DNA from: Flavobacteriales bacterium
GTDB taxonomy: Bacteria > Bacteroidota > Bacteroidia > Flavobacteriales_D > Crocinitomicaceae
NCBI GenBank assembly: GCA_013373595.1
Contig: JABXHO010000011.1
Location: forward strand, 1 to 57,757
Direction of reading: 5' to 3'
Length of the DNA: 57,757 bases
The position numbers were made by a program, and so were the translations under genes. This document shows, piece after piece, positions 7,950 through 15,980 of the stretch (position 1 is its first letter; each line of letters starts with the position of its first letter). The notes below the pieces were generated by a model. The model was not told the origin of the DNA. It made no database searches and saw only the letters and a program-made list of their open reading frames with translations.

Positions 7950-8516
7950 TTAGTCTTTCACACGCTCTACGTATACACCTGTGCGCGTATCAACTTTGAT
8001 GACCTCTCCGTTGTCGATGAACAAAGGAACGCGAATTTCAGCTCCCGTTGCAATGGTTGCTGGTTTCATCGTGTTGGTTGCTGTATCTCCTTTGATTCCT
8101 GGTTCTGTATAGGTAACTTCTGAGATAATGTGCATCGGCAATTCCAAAACAAGTGGCAATTCTTCTTCCGCGTGGAAAAGAATCGAACAAATCATTCCTT
8201 CTTGCAAGAATTCTGGTTTTTCAATCATGGCAGGAGGAATATTTACTTGCTCATAATTAGAAGTATTCATGAATACATAATCTTCTCCATCCTGATATAA
8301 GTATTGATAATCGCGGTTCTCAATACGCACGATTTCAATTTTATGTCCTGCTGAAAAAGTGTGGTCCAAGACTTTTCCTGTGTCGATTTGACGAATTTTA
8401 GTTCGAACAAACGCAGGACCTTTCCCTGGCTTCACGTGTTGGAATTCAATGATTTGAAATAATTTGCCGTTGTGCTTGATACACAATCCATTCTTGATAT
8501 CTGATGTATTTGCCAT
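7950..8516 (-). CDS. efp: Translation elongation factor P
   Basis: EF-P binds between the P and E sites of the ribosome and relieves stalling at consecutive prolines. The 188 residues show the full three-domain architecture, starting ANTSDIKNGLCIKHNGKLF with HVKPGKGPAFVRTK at the domain I tip. Lys32 occupies the position that is modified in EF-Ps using the beta-lysylation or related routes. The C-terminal domain has the signature DTRTGVYVERV. I use the ATG at 8516; a TTG lies two codons upstream. No modification enzyme (EpmA/EpmB/EarP) lies in this window. Confidence 0.96.
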   Translation of the reverse strand: MANTSDIKNGLCIKHNGKLFQIIEFQHVKPGKGPAFVRTKIRQIDTGKVLDHTFSAGHKIEIVRIENRDYQYLYQDGEDYVFMNTSNYEQVNIPPAMIEKPEFLQEGMICSILFHAEEELPLVLELPMHIISEVTYTEPGIKGDTATNTMKPATIATGAEIRVPLFIDNGEVIKVDTRTGVYVERVKD

Positions 8517-8602
8517 AGTCAATTTTCTTTCGAGAGCGAATATAGCGAATACGAATGATTTTTCCTTGGAATGAGTGGATTGAGCGGGTTAATTCGATTT
8601 CA

Positions 8603-8620
8603 TTTCGCAATATTGCGAAA
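8603..8620. promoter_or_regulatory. Perfect 18-base palindrome between efp and the LapA-like gene
   Basis: TTTCGCAATATTGCGAAA is identical on both strands. It is followed by several ATATCGA/TTTCGA words to 8665. The core GCAATATTGC resembles the arsR operator core at 49981 and 50369. It lies in the 273-base intergenic stretch between divergent genes; I see no gene there. Confidence 0.45.
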
Positions 8621-8789
8621 TTGCAATATGTACATATCGACATATTTCGAGATATCGAAAGAGTGGAACACTAAAAATTTCTATTTGTCGAACCTCGTCC
8701 GAATTATTCATGAAGGAAATCACCCTTTTCCCGCGAATTTTTAAGATATTTACATAGTAACGTCGAATCAATTTTTAAATCAGACAGCA

Positions 8790-9080
8790 ATGAAAGAGTG
8801 GTGGGAAGGATTATCAAATAGCCAAAAACTGAAATATATCATTAGTGCAGTATTAGGAATACTCGTACTGATTTTCGCTATTGTCAATTGGAAATCAATT
8901 CCCGTTAACTTCCTTATTGTAAGTGTAAGAATTCCAACAACTTTGCTCATTGTTTTGAGTCTAGCAGGAGGGTTTGGTTTGGCGACCTTATTCGATTATC
9001 GAAAATTCAGAAAGAAAGACAAGGAAATCACGGCCCTAAAAACGCAACTGAAAATGCGCGACGCAGAGGACGAAATCTAA
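8790..9080 (+). CDS. LapA/DUF1049-like small membrane protein
   Basis: This 96-residue protein has two hydrophobic helices (about residues 15-35 and 45-65). They are followed by a basic, charged coiled tail (FDYRKFRKKDKEITALKTQL). This layout and the NWKSIPVNFLI segment match the lipopolysaccharide assembly protein A (LapA/DUF1049) domain family. In proteobacteria such proteins regulate LpxC turnover. That role is not shown for Bacteroidota, so I only assign the family. It is a single gene, ending just before the structured element at 9150. Confidence 0.7.
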   Translation: MKEWWEGLSNSQKLKYIISAVLGILVLIFAIVNWKSIPVNFLIVSVRIPTTLLIVLSLAGGFGLATLFDYRKFRKKDKEITALKTQLKMRDAEDEI

Positions 9081-9103
9081 TGATCTTTTCGTATCTTTAC
9101 ATC

Positions 9104-9163
9104 ATGACAACATCCACAGAGTTGGAATTGATTGTCTACTCGAAAGAGGACCCGTACAGGTAA
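9104..9163 (+). CDS. Possible very short peptide ORF or 5' gene remnant
   Basis: An ATG at 9104 opens a 19-codon frame beginning MTTSTELELIVYSKEDPYR that stops inside the left arm of the inverted repeat at 9150. A near-consensus promoter box TATCTTTA lies at 9092-9099, so any transcript would start at or next to this ATG. It could be a leader peptide or a truncated gene start. Confidence 0.25.
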   Translation: MTTSTELELIVYSKEDPYR

Positions 9164-9322
9164 ATTTGAAGCTTAGGAAAAAAATCTTAAGGGGCGTCTC
9201 AGAGATATGATGAAAGGCTGCAACGCTTAGCGTAGAGGAAGCAATTCCAAACAGCAGAACTCAGACCATCTCGGCAATCCTAAACGTGTTAATTGAGGCT
9301 TCAATTAACGAACTGTACGGGT
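9150..9322. ncRNA. Candidate structured RNA or MITE-like element with perfect terminal inverted repeats
   Basis: ACCCGTACAG (9150-9159) is the exact reverse complement of CTGTACGGGT (9313-9322), which is followed by a T-run on the plus strand. Nested pairings lie inside: GAGAT/ATCTC and CTGC/GCAG enclose two hairpins, ACGC-TTA-GCGT and GGAA-GCAA-TTCC with a GNRA-type loop. A hairpin TTAATTG/CAATTAA lies at the 3' side. I could not match it to 6S RNA, SRP RNA, tmRNA or RNase P RNA. It may be an unknown ncRNA or a miniature mobile element. Confidence 0.4.
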
Positions 9323-9325
9323 TTT

Positions 9326-9739
9326 TTATTTCTTGATCACAACTGAGTTCACAATCATATCATGCATAGCTTTCCCTTCGAAGTTTGAGGAAATGGTAAA
9401 CAATGAAATGATACCAAGAAAGATTTTCGCAGCATAACGCACAATCGCCCAAGGAAAAATGACATTCTTCGAATAATCCTTTGATCGTTTTACACGTAAT
9501 CCATTCACGTAGTGACCAATTGTTCCTCCGAAAGCGGAAATGAATAAGGGTTCATAGATGAAGAAAATTCCAACAAATGCTGCGATTCTCGCTTCAATGG
9601 GAACGTACTCAAATGAAGAAAGTACAGTTGTTGCCGCATACATGAGAATAACCAAAACAACCATGTCTGAAAATGCTGCTTTGATACGATCGATTAACTC
9701 TGCATATTCGATTTTTCTTTGAGGGTTGGCTTCGTTCAT
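9326..9739 (-). CDS. RDD family membrane protein
   Basis: A 137-residue integral membrane protein of the RDD family. The family's Arg-Asp elements are visible as AELIDRIKAAFSDM at the N-terminus, and the middle carries the conserved GGTIGHYVNGLRVKR loop between hydrophobic helices. About three to four membrane segments are present. Some RDD proteins act in ion transport, but the role here is unknown. It is monocistronic and its stop codon abuts the inverted-repeat element at 9150-9322. Confidence 0.85.
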   Translation of the reverse strand: MNEANPQRKIEYAELIDRIKAAFSDMVVLVILMYAATTVLSSFEYVPIEARIAAFVGIFFIYEPLFISAFGGTIGHYVNGLRVKRSKDYSKNVIFPWAIVRYAAKIFLGIISLFTISSNFEGKAMHDMIVNSVVIKK

Positions 9740-9789
9740 TTGAGGGATGTTTGAGAGTAATTAATTTGAGAAATAGGGAATGGGATAAT

Positions 9790-9951
9790 TCATTCGTTCT
9801 TACCATAGTTGTATTCGTGGCAGTCCTTTTCAGTTTGAATAAGTTCTTTTTTTGTGTAGTGAATAACCTTTCCTTCTGGATGGCAGTTGTTTAAGAAGTT
9901 CACAAAGCGAAAGATGTGTTCGCGGTAGCAGTTAGTGACAAATCCGTTCAT
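9790..9951 (-). CDS. Small Cys-containing hypothetical protein, 53 residues
   Basis: A clean 53-codon frame starts at ATG 9951 and ends at 9790. It encodes MNGFVTNCYREHIFRFVNF and continues with three Cys in all (NCYREH, NNCHPEG, KDCHEYN). Each Cys is close to a His, which suggests a small metal-binding fold. I do not recognise a family. It lies in the otherwise empty 300-base gap between the RDD gene and the next hypothetical gene. Confidence 0.45.
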   Translation of the reverse strand: MNGFVTNCYREHIFRFVNFLNNCHPEGKVIHYTKKELIQTEKDCHEYNYGKNE

Positions 9952-10040
9952 GACATTTTCGTATAAGCAATTAGTAATCAGTAGGTTGATTATTTTTTAC
10001 TGGTATGCATGCAAGTGCTAAGGGAAAAAACAGGATGAAA

Positions 10041-10649
10041 CTACTTTTCCACCACATCGGCTTCTTTGTTTAATCCAACAAACTGATATCGCAAAATATC
10101 TAAATCTGGACTAACCGAAGGGTTGTGATAACTCAACACATTGATCTTCTTAACTTCTTCATCAATCTGGTCGATTAATTCCAGTTCATGCAAGTTCCAC
10201 ATATTACGTCCCCAAGACGTGTGTAGCAAGACAATTCCCATCCATTGGTCAATCCAAGAAGAATTAAAGTGTTCGCTTCCCGTTTTTAGCTGAGAAATTA
10301 AATGAACAATGTACCGCTTGATAAAGGAAGCATATTGCTCGCGCTGGTGTGCGTTCATTTCATTCAAAACGACTTCAATCCCGATTTGCTTAAAACCTGA
10401 AATCCATTCAAAGCCCTTCTTGCGAGATAGATCTTCAATTTGTCCTACCCAGCCGCGTTTATCTGCTTCGATTTTGTAATGATTCGTGAGTAAATCACCT
10501 GATTTCACCGAAAAACGATCCTCTAGAGGCATCTTCAGTTCCAGTCCGGCCAGAAACGCCAATATTACCTCACGCGATTTCCCTCCCGTAAATGTTTCAG
10601 GTTGAAGAACGACCGCAGCCATGATGTTAGGAAATTCAAATGACGTCAT
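10041..10649 (-). CDS. Hypothetical cytosolic protein
   Basis: I do not recognise a family in this 202-residue protein. It has no signal peptide or membrane segment and is mostly helical. Notable segments are SFEFPNIMAAVVLQPETFTGGKSREVILAFLAG split around residues 3-35, and a Trp-rich C-terminal part (SSWIDQWMGIVLLHTSWGRNMW, about residues 130-151). I chose the ATG at 10649 because the longer frame starts at a non-ATG codon. The intergenic space upstream is about 95 bases. Confidence 0.65.
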   Translation of the reverse strand: MTSFEFPNIMAAVVLQPETFTGGKSREVILAFLAGLELKMPLEDRFSVKSGDLLTNHYKIEADKRGWVGQIEDLSRKKGFEWISGFKQIGIEVVLNEMNAHQREQYASFIKRYIVHLISQLKTGSEHFNSSWIDQWMGIVLLHTSWGRNMWNLHELELIDQIDEEVKKINVLSYHNPSVSPDLDILRYQFVGLNKEADVVEK

Positions 10650-10744
10650 AAAGGTTTTTTCTCTTTGGAATGGAATTGTTCGTTTTATGATCAACGCAAA
10701 ATTGATCAAAAAATTATCGTGACAAGATAGGCATTCGATTTCGA

Positions 10745-11128
10745 TTAATCAGCGAAAATGACATCAAGCGCTAAGATGTAGTGAAAGTGGATGACTACAA
10801 AAGAGAAAAGGCAACCCAATGTAAAAAGAGTCCATCGACTTGTATTGGATAATGAATCCCCAGATGAGTAATAATGACGCAGAACACCAGTTGCCCAACC
10901 GAAAGTGTAAAAAATGTTTCCAAATATCACAAAACCAATGCCTTGAATAATCGCTTCTGGAAGGCTGAGTATGAATCCTAAATAATCGCTCAGGGAAAAC
11001 AACGTAAACACAATGAAAACGACCAAAATGATGTTGTAGAGGTAGCGTTTTTTCTCCCACCACTGTACCATTTTCATCGGAGTAGTGCACTCTCTTCTCG
11101 CTTGATGGTCTATTATTGATTCTTGCAT
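10745..11128 (-). CDS. Small integral membrane protein, hypothetical
   Basis: This 127-residue protein has three or four hydrophobic helices after a basic N-terminus (MQESIIDHQARRE). The segments are near YLYNIILVVFIVFTLFSL, IIQGIGFVIFGNIFY and RWTLFTLGCLFSFVVIHFHY. No family is evident. The ATG at 11128 is preferred; a longer frame would run into the neighbouring propeller lipoprotein gene that ends at 11152. The two genes are on the same strand with 23 bases between them and may be cotranscribed. Confidence 0.65.
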   Translation of the reverse strand: MQESIIDHQARRECTTPMKMVQWWEKKRYLYNIILVVFIVFTLFSLSDYLGFILSLPEAIIQGIGFVIFGNIFYTFGWATGVLRHYYSSGDSLSNTSRWTLFTLGCLFSFVVIHFHYILALDVIFAD

Positions 11129-11151
11129 AAAGCGAAGATAGGCATAGTTCG

Positions 11152-12201
11152 TTAGAATTTTTCGAACTTTTCTCCAGTCCAACGATATGCTCCTGCGTTG
11201 TTGGTACCTAGCCATAGGCATCCTTTCCGATCGATATAAATGGAAAATAACTCAGCTTCTTCTCCTTTATGTAAAACGGGATAATGCGTGAACTCCGTGC
11301 CATCGAATTTCCAAACACCACCTTTGTAATGTGCCATCCATATGTTTTCTTCATCATCAATTACGAGCGACATACAGGCACTGTTCACGGCTTCATTCTT
11401 GCGAGTATCGGCTCCTTCGAGTTGCGTGTAATCCACCTTTCCGTCTTTTTCAACCATTCGATACTTCGTATTTACATTACTGCCAAAGTAGAAATCTCCA
11501 TTTCCATCTTGTGCAATGGCTCGAATACCCATAGACGGTCCTGGATCGATTTCTGTCATTTCTCGTTCTGAAATCCAAAAGAATGATTCACCATCAAAGC
11601 GACAGGCTCCAAATACCGCTCCTCCTAGCCAAACATGTCCACTCCTGTCGACATACGTAGTATAAACGGAATATGGAGAGTACGAGGGATTTGGGTAGGC
11701 AGTGAGAAATTCTTCTTCGAAGGGATGGTTCGATAATCTTAGTTGGTACAAATGCTCGCCGTCCCAACGATAAGCGCCATTCATGTTCCAATTTCCAGCA
11801 AACCATAAATCAGTTGAACGAAGTTGTTTTGCTTTCGTGGAGTCTTCAATTACGGTTAATGGTGTCATTTTGGAACCATCATATTGACAGATTCCTTCGC
11901 CTGTGTCAAAGTAAATATTCCCGAAATGATCTTCTTTAATGGTATGAATACTATTGCTTTGCAAGCCATCTTCCGTTGTGAAACGGGTGTAGGTTGAACC
12001 GTCGAATTTGACCACTCCTTCGTTTGCAAACCAATAGTTTCCCTTGCTGTCTTGAAAAATGATGGAAACGTGATCAGTTAATCGGATAATGGAGTCAGTA
12101 GAAGCGATGGTTTCTCCTTCTTTTTGATTTTTTGGAGTAGGAAGTCCTTTGCAAGATAGGAGGAAGAAGCTGAGTACGATGAACGTAAAAAAATGAGTCA
12201 T
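11152..12201 (-). CDS. Beta-propeller lipoprotein with two-component-regulator-type repeats
   Basis: This 349-residue lipoprotein carries a signal peptide ending in the lipobox LLSC (Cys17). The rest is a series of about seven propeller repeats of the Reg_prop type, each with a motif such as QDSKGNYWFANEGVVKFDG, EDHFGNIYFDTGEG or IDRKGCLWLGTNNAGAYR. In hybrid sensor kinases such repeats form the periplasmic ligand-sensing propeller. Here there is no kinase domain, only the membrane-anchored sensor-like part. The ligand and any partner are unknown. Confidence 0.82.
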   Translation of the reverse strand: MTHFFTFIVLSFFLLSCKGLPTPKNQKEGETIASTDSIIRLTDHVSIIFQDSKGNYWFANEGVVKFDGSTYTRFTTEDGLQSNSIHTIKEDHFGNIYFDTGEGICQYDGSKMTPLTVIEDSTKAKQLRSTDLWFAGNWNMNGAYRWDGEHLYQLRLSNHPFEEEFLTAYPNPSYSPYSVYTTYVDRSGHVWLGGAVFGACRFDGESFFWISEREMTEIDPGPSMGIRAIAQDGNGDFYFGSNVNTKYRMVEKDGKVDYTQLEGADTRKNEAVNSACMSLVIDDEENIWMAHYKGGVWKFDGTEFTHYPVLHKGEEAELFSIYIDRKGCLWLGTNNAGAYRWTGEKFEKF

Positions 12202-12302
12202 AACTTAAAATTAAATGATTTTGAGCGACTAAGAAGTGGAATAACAAGGGATACGGAAAAGTTTACAAAAAATTACATTTCCATTTTTTACAAAGATCAT
12301 TT

Positions 12303-12318
12303 TATACCAATCGGTATA
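12303..12318. promoter_or_regulatory. TetR operator, copy 1
   Basis: TATACC-AATC-GGTATA is a palindrome with a four-base spacer, located 7 bases upstream of the tetR -7 box. The same arms and spacing recur at 12954-12969. Confidence 0.8.
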
Positions 12319-12324
12319 TTTTAT

Positions 12325-12332
12325 TAACTTTG
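12325..12332 (+). promoter_or_regulatory. Promoter -7 box of the TetR gene
   Basis: TAACTTTG matches TAnnTTTG exactly and ends 7 bases before the ATG at 12340. The mRNA would therefore be leaderless or nearly so. Confidence 0.7.
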
Positions 12333-12339
12333 TATCGTT

Positions 12340-12936
12340 ATGTCAACAAAAGCAGAGAGAACAACAGCATTTATTGTGGAGAAAGTCGCGCCGATTTTCA
12401 ACAAACACGGCTATTCTGGAACGTCTATGTCTGATTTAACTTCAGCAACGGGGTTAACCAAAGGCGCGATCTATGGAAATTTTAAGAACAAAGAAGAATT
12501 GGCGATTTCTGCTTTTGAATACAACGTTCAACGTGTGGTAGACAAGATCAAAATTCACTTGTCGAGTGCAAATTCTCCTTTGGAACAACTGTACCAACTA
12601 ACAGATTTCTATCGAAATTATCGATCGATTACGCAGAAGAGTGGAGGTTGTCCAGTAATCAATATTGGAGTAGATGCTAATCACGATAACATGAAGTTGT
12701 TGAAACGGGTTCGAGAAATTATTGATCGCCTCAAGGGAGGAATTGTCAAAATGATTCGGGCTGGAATGGAGTCGGGTGAAATTAAGCCGGGTATTGATGC
12801 TGAAAAATATGGGCGCTATTTCTTTTCTGTGATTGAAGGAAGTGTTTTTTTGATGATAACGATGGAGGATGATCGATTTTTGATGGAATCAATGGATCGA
12901 TTGGATATGATTATTGCGGATGAATTGACGCTTTAA
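12340..12936 (+). CDS. TetR-family transcriptional regulator
   Basis: A 198-residue TetR-type repressor. The N-terminal helix-turn-helix domain is clear: STKAERTTAFIVEKVAPIF, then GYSGTSMSDLTSATGLTKGAIYGNFKNKEEL up to about residue 52, split here for length. The C-terminal ligand domain contains GGCPVINIGVDAN and a helix with REIIDRLKGGIVKMIRAGM. Operators flank the gene at 12303 and 12954, so it probably represses itself and the hydrolase gene behind it. The inducer is unknown. Confidence 0.92.
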   Translation: MSTKAERTTAFIVEKVAPIFNKHGYSGTSMSDLTSATGLTKGAIYGNFKNKEELAISAFEYNVQRVVDKIKIHLSSANSPLEQLYQLTDFYRNYRSITQKSGGCPVINIGVDANHDNMKLLKRVREIIDRLKGGIVKMIRAGMESGEIKPGIDAEKYGRYFFSVIEGSVFLMITMEDDRFLMESMDRLDMIIADELTL

Positions 12937-12953
12937 TTTTTTTTGAATAATAA

Positions 12954-12969
12954 TATACCAAACGGTATA
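12954..12969. promoter_or_regulatory. TetR operator, copy 2
   Basis: TATACC-AAAC-GGTATA lies in the 46-base gap between tetR and the hydrolase gene. It repeats the arms and spacing of the site upstream of tetR. Confidence 0.78.
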
Positions 12970-12982
12970 AAAAGTTGGATAG

Positions 12983-13834
12983 ATGATAAAATTAATCAGG
13001 ACGTATTTCTCGGTGAGATCAAAGTTGGCCCCAAAAGCTACAGGACGTAGAAGTTTTAAAGTGTTTCAGAAAGTACGGATCAAGAAAATTCGCGATCGAG
13101 AGAAAGCATTTTTTGATCATGCAGAAAAATTTACGGTTCCCTTCGAGAAGGAGGACATTGATTGTTTTGCTTTTGGAAATCCAAGTGGACCGCTTGTTTT
13201 ACTCGTTCATGGTTGGGAATCGAATGCTGGTAGTATGTCCCAGTTCATGCATCGCTTTGTAGAGTTAGGTTACCGCGTGGTCGCTTTCAATTTGCCTGGA
13301 CACGGACAGCACAATTCGTCTTCAACTAACTTGTATGAATGTTATCATGCGATGAAAAACGTGCTAGATCACCTCAATCCTACAGCTCCAATTTCTGTGG
13401 TGTCGCATTCATTAGGTTCAGCTGTTACTGCGAATGCCTTATCTCGCTCGAATTACGAGGTTGATCGTTTGGTGTTTCTAACGAGTCCGCGTAGAATGGA
13501 AGATATCTTCATGGAATTCAAGAATATCATTTCGTTGGGAGATAAAGCCTATGCTTCTTTATTGAAAACAACGGAAAAATTACTCGGAGATTCTATTTCT
13601 TCCCTTGATGTGGATGCAAACCTGAATCGAATTGGATACAACGATTTGTTGCTTATTCACGATAAAACGGACAAAGTATTGCCGTATGTGAATTCGGAAA
13701 TCATTCATAATAAAACAACAAACTCGTCCATTTTTCCACTCGAACGGGTCGGACACTACAAAATGCTGTGGTCCGACACCGTTGTTGATCAAGCCGTTTC
13801 CTTTATCGCAGAAAGGGAAAGTGTTGCGAGCTAG
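12983..13834 (+). CDS. Alpha/beta-hydrolase under TetR control
   Basis: This 283-residue hydrolase has its catalytic residues in place. They are the VHGWESNAGS oxyanion loop near residue 75, the nucleophile in SHSLGSA near residue 141, the acid in HDKTDKVLP near residue 229 and the final His in GHYKMLW near residue 260. A basic N-terminal region of about 45 residues (RSKLAPKATGRRSFKVFQK) precedes the core. It is 46 bases behind the TetR gene and preceded by its operator, so it is likely the main target. A detoxification esterase is plausible; the substrate is unknown. Confidence 0.85.
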   Translation: MIKLIRTYFSVRSKLAPKATGRRSFKVFQKVRIKKIRDREKAFFDHAEKFTVPFEKEDIDCFAFGNPSGPLVLLVHGWESNAGSMSQFMHRFVELGYRVVAFNLPGHGQHNSSSTNLYECYHAMKNVLDHLNPTAPISVVSHSLGSAVTANALSRSNYEVDRLVFLTSPRRMEDIFMEFKNIISLGDKAYASLLKTTEKLLGDSISSLDVDANLNRIGYNDLLLIHDKTDKVLPYVNSEIIHNKTTNSSIFPLERVGHYKMLWSDTVVDQAVSFIAERESVAS

Positions 13835-13836
13835 TA

Positions 13837-14703
13837 TTATTTCGATACAGCTTCCAATACTTCTTTTTGATTGAATTCCAGTGTACGGATTGGGAATGGA
13901 ATGTTGATTCCTTCTTTATCGAAGGCTTTCTTCAAGGCAATAATTCCTACACTTCGATTGTCCAAATAATACTTCTCCTCGGCATTTTTTACCCAATAGC
14001 GAAGAATAAAGTTGATCGAACTATCGCCAAAATCGGTAAACATAACTTCAACTTCTTTAGAAGTATCTCTATCCAGTGATTCAATCGCTTTGATAGCCGT
14101 TTTGTGAACGAGTTCCAAATCTGAACCATATCCTACGCCACAGGCGATGTCGATTCGTCTGTTCGGAGTCAATGTGATATTCTCAATCGGGTTTTGAAGT
14201 ACCGTTTTATTCGGGATAACAACGTCAATACCATCCAAGGTTCGAATAATTGTTGATCGGAGTGTAATTCGATGCACGTGTCCAAAATACCCAGAAGTTT
14301 TTACCAAATCGTCGATCTTAAACGGCATGGAACGAATAGAAAGCAATACACCTGAAATTACGTTTAGGATAGGATCTTGAAATGCCAAACCAACAGCAAG
14401 TCCCATTACCCCAGCACCCGCTAGAATAGAAGTGACGGTTTTGTCGAGGTGCATGATGTCGAGTGCCACAAACAGTCCGATAATCATTACGGCAACCGTT
14501 GAAATATTGGCCAGTAAACGAATAACTGCGCGATCGGCAGAGACTTTTCCTATCAGTTTGAGTAATCCATTTTTGATCAGTCTGGCGAGGAAATAGAAGA
14601 CGACCATAACGGCAATCGCCATCAATAGGTTGGGGAGAATCAAAAGAAATTCTTCATACCAACCTGAAACTTTGTTCCAGATTTTATCCAGTGCATTTTT
14701 CAT
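13837..14703 (-). CDS. mscS: Small-conductance mechanosensitive channel, MscS family
   Basis: A 288-residue MscS-type channel that releases solutes on hypo-osmotic shock. Three membrane helices occupy about residues 20-115. The pore helix is glycine/alanine rich (ILAGAGVMGLAVGLAFQDPILN), followed by the cytosolic beta domain with the DDLVKTSGYFGHV segment and IPNKTVLQNPIENIT. The length equals that of E. coli MscS. It is 12 bases from the upstream AI-2E transporter family gene, so both may be one unit, and it converges tightly with the hydrolase gene. Confidence 0.92.
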   Translation of the reverse strand: MKNALDKIWNKVSGWYEEFLLILPNLLMAIAVMVVFYFLARLIKNGLLKLIGKVSADRAVIRLLANISTVAVMIIGLFVALDIMHLDKTVTSILAGAGVMGLAVGLAFQDPILNVISGVLLSIRSMPFKIDDLVKTSGYFGHVHRITLRSTIIRTLDGIDVVIPNKTVLQNPIENITLTPNRRIDIACGVGYGSDLELVHKTAIKAIESLDRDTSKEVEVMFTDFGDSSINFILRYWVKNAEEKYYLDNRSVGIIALKKAFDKEGINIPFPIRTLEFNQKEVLEAVSK

Positions 14704-14715
14704 GTTATGTATTGT

Positions 14716-15780
14716 TTAAACGTTTGTTTGCTCTCCGTTTCCGAGGAGAATTGCTACGGCTCCGTAGCGTTCAGAATGTTTTAATAAAATTTTAATTGTT
14801 GCTAATATCGGCACGGCAATAATCATCGCGATAATTCCGCCAATGGTTCCAAGAATAATCATCCCAATGATGACAACAAGCGGGTTCAACTTTACCGTTT
14901 TTCCAACGATAACGGGGGTAAGCAGATATCCTTCCAGTACTTGAACGAAAACGTAAAGTGCTAAAACCAGAAGCGGAGCAAGCCATCCATCCGTTGTTAA
15001 CCAAGCAATAGAAATTGGAATCACCGCGCCCAAAATGGAGCCGATGTAGGGAATTACAATCAACAAGGCCGATATAATGGCTAAGAAGAGCGCATATTTT
15101 ACTCCAATGAAGTAAAGGCCAAGTCCGTAAAGTACCCCGACGATAAGAATGATAAACGATAATCCAATCAAATAGTTCTGCACCATGTGCGTAATCTCTT
15201 CGATGATCTCTTTTCCCTTTTCGAAGCCCCGTTTTTGTAGTTTTTCTTCGAGATACATCCGTACATTTCCTCGGTAGCTTAGCAGGAGAACTACGTAAAT
15301 TGGAACAATTCCAAAGAAAATGAGGGTAGAAGTGGTTTTTGAGAAAATAGATTGAAAGAACCCACCTGCATACGAAAACAGTTTGCTTGAAATCATTTTG
15401 AGATTGTCCGCATCTATTTCTTTCCCGTTTAATAGATTTTTTTCGACCCAATTGACGGGGAGCTTGATCGATTCAAGTTCTCCAGTTTGTGATGAAATCT
15501 GCAGCTTATCAATCAGTTGGTAGCCTTCAAAAACAACAAAAGTGACCAACAGAGCCAAAATGATTGCTCCAAGTAAGGTGATGATTAATGCGGAAATGAA
15601 TCTCGGTATTCCAATTTTTTCCAACCAACGCACAGGGCGAAGCAAAGCAAAAGCAAAGAATAGCGCGAATAAAAAAGGGAAGATGATGTTACCTGCGAAG
15701 TAAAGTAGTACCACGAGAACAACGGACAAAAAAGTTAGTTTCGTTGTGTAATCCAAGGATTCTCTCGTAAAGTAGCGCAT
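14716..15780 (-). CDS. AI-2E family transporter (PerM-like)
   Basis: A 354-residue membrane protein of the AI-2E/PerM family. About seven to eight helices are visible, with the typical N-terminal LYFAGNIIFPFLFALFFAF region. The family's C-terminal part has IPYIGSILGAVIPI and LEGYLLTPVIVGKTVKLNPL. Members export small molecules or ions; despite the name few have been shown to move autoinducer-2, and there is no luxS here. It lies 12 bases upstream of the mechanosensitive channel gene. Confidence 0.9.
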   Translation of the reverse strand: MRYFTRESLDYTTKLTFLSVVLVVLLYFAGNIIFPFLFALFFAFALLRPVRWLEKIGIPRFISALIITLLGAIILALLVTFVVFEGYQLIDKLQISSQTGELESIKLPVNWVEKNLLNGKEIDADNLKMISSKLFSYAGGFFQSIFSKTTSTLIFFGIVPIYVVLLLSYRGNVRMYLEEKLQKRGFEKGKEIIEEITHMVQNYLIGLSFIILIVGVLYGLGLYFIGVKYALFLAIISALLIVIPYIGSILGAVIPISIAWLTTDGWLAPLLVLALYVFVQVLEGYLLTPVIVGKTVKLNPLVVIIGMIILGTIGGIIAMIIAVPILATIKILLKHSERYGAVAILLGNGEQTNV

Positions 15781-15980
15781 ATATGATATCTAAATTAGAT
15801 CGCTGATGAATATAGTAGAAAATCTTAAAAAATCAAGTACCTAAACAAAATATGAAGGGATATTTTGTGCCAATTCCTAATTAGTGGCAAGTGCTTTTCA
15901 ATTCTGATGAACACGTTTTATCGTGCTGTATCGATTCAGATACCTTCGCGTCGCACGACGAAAAAAGCATTGGCATGAAT

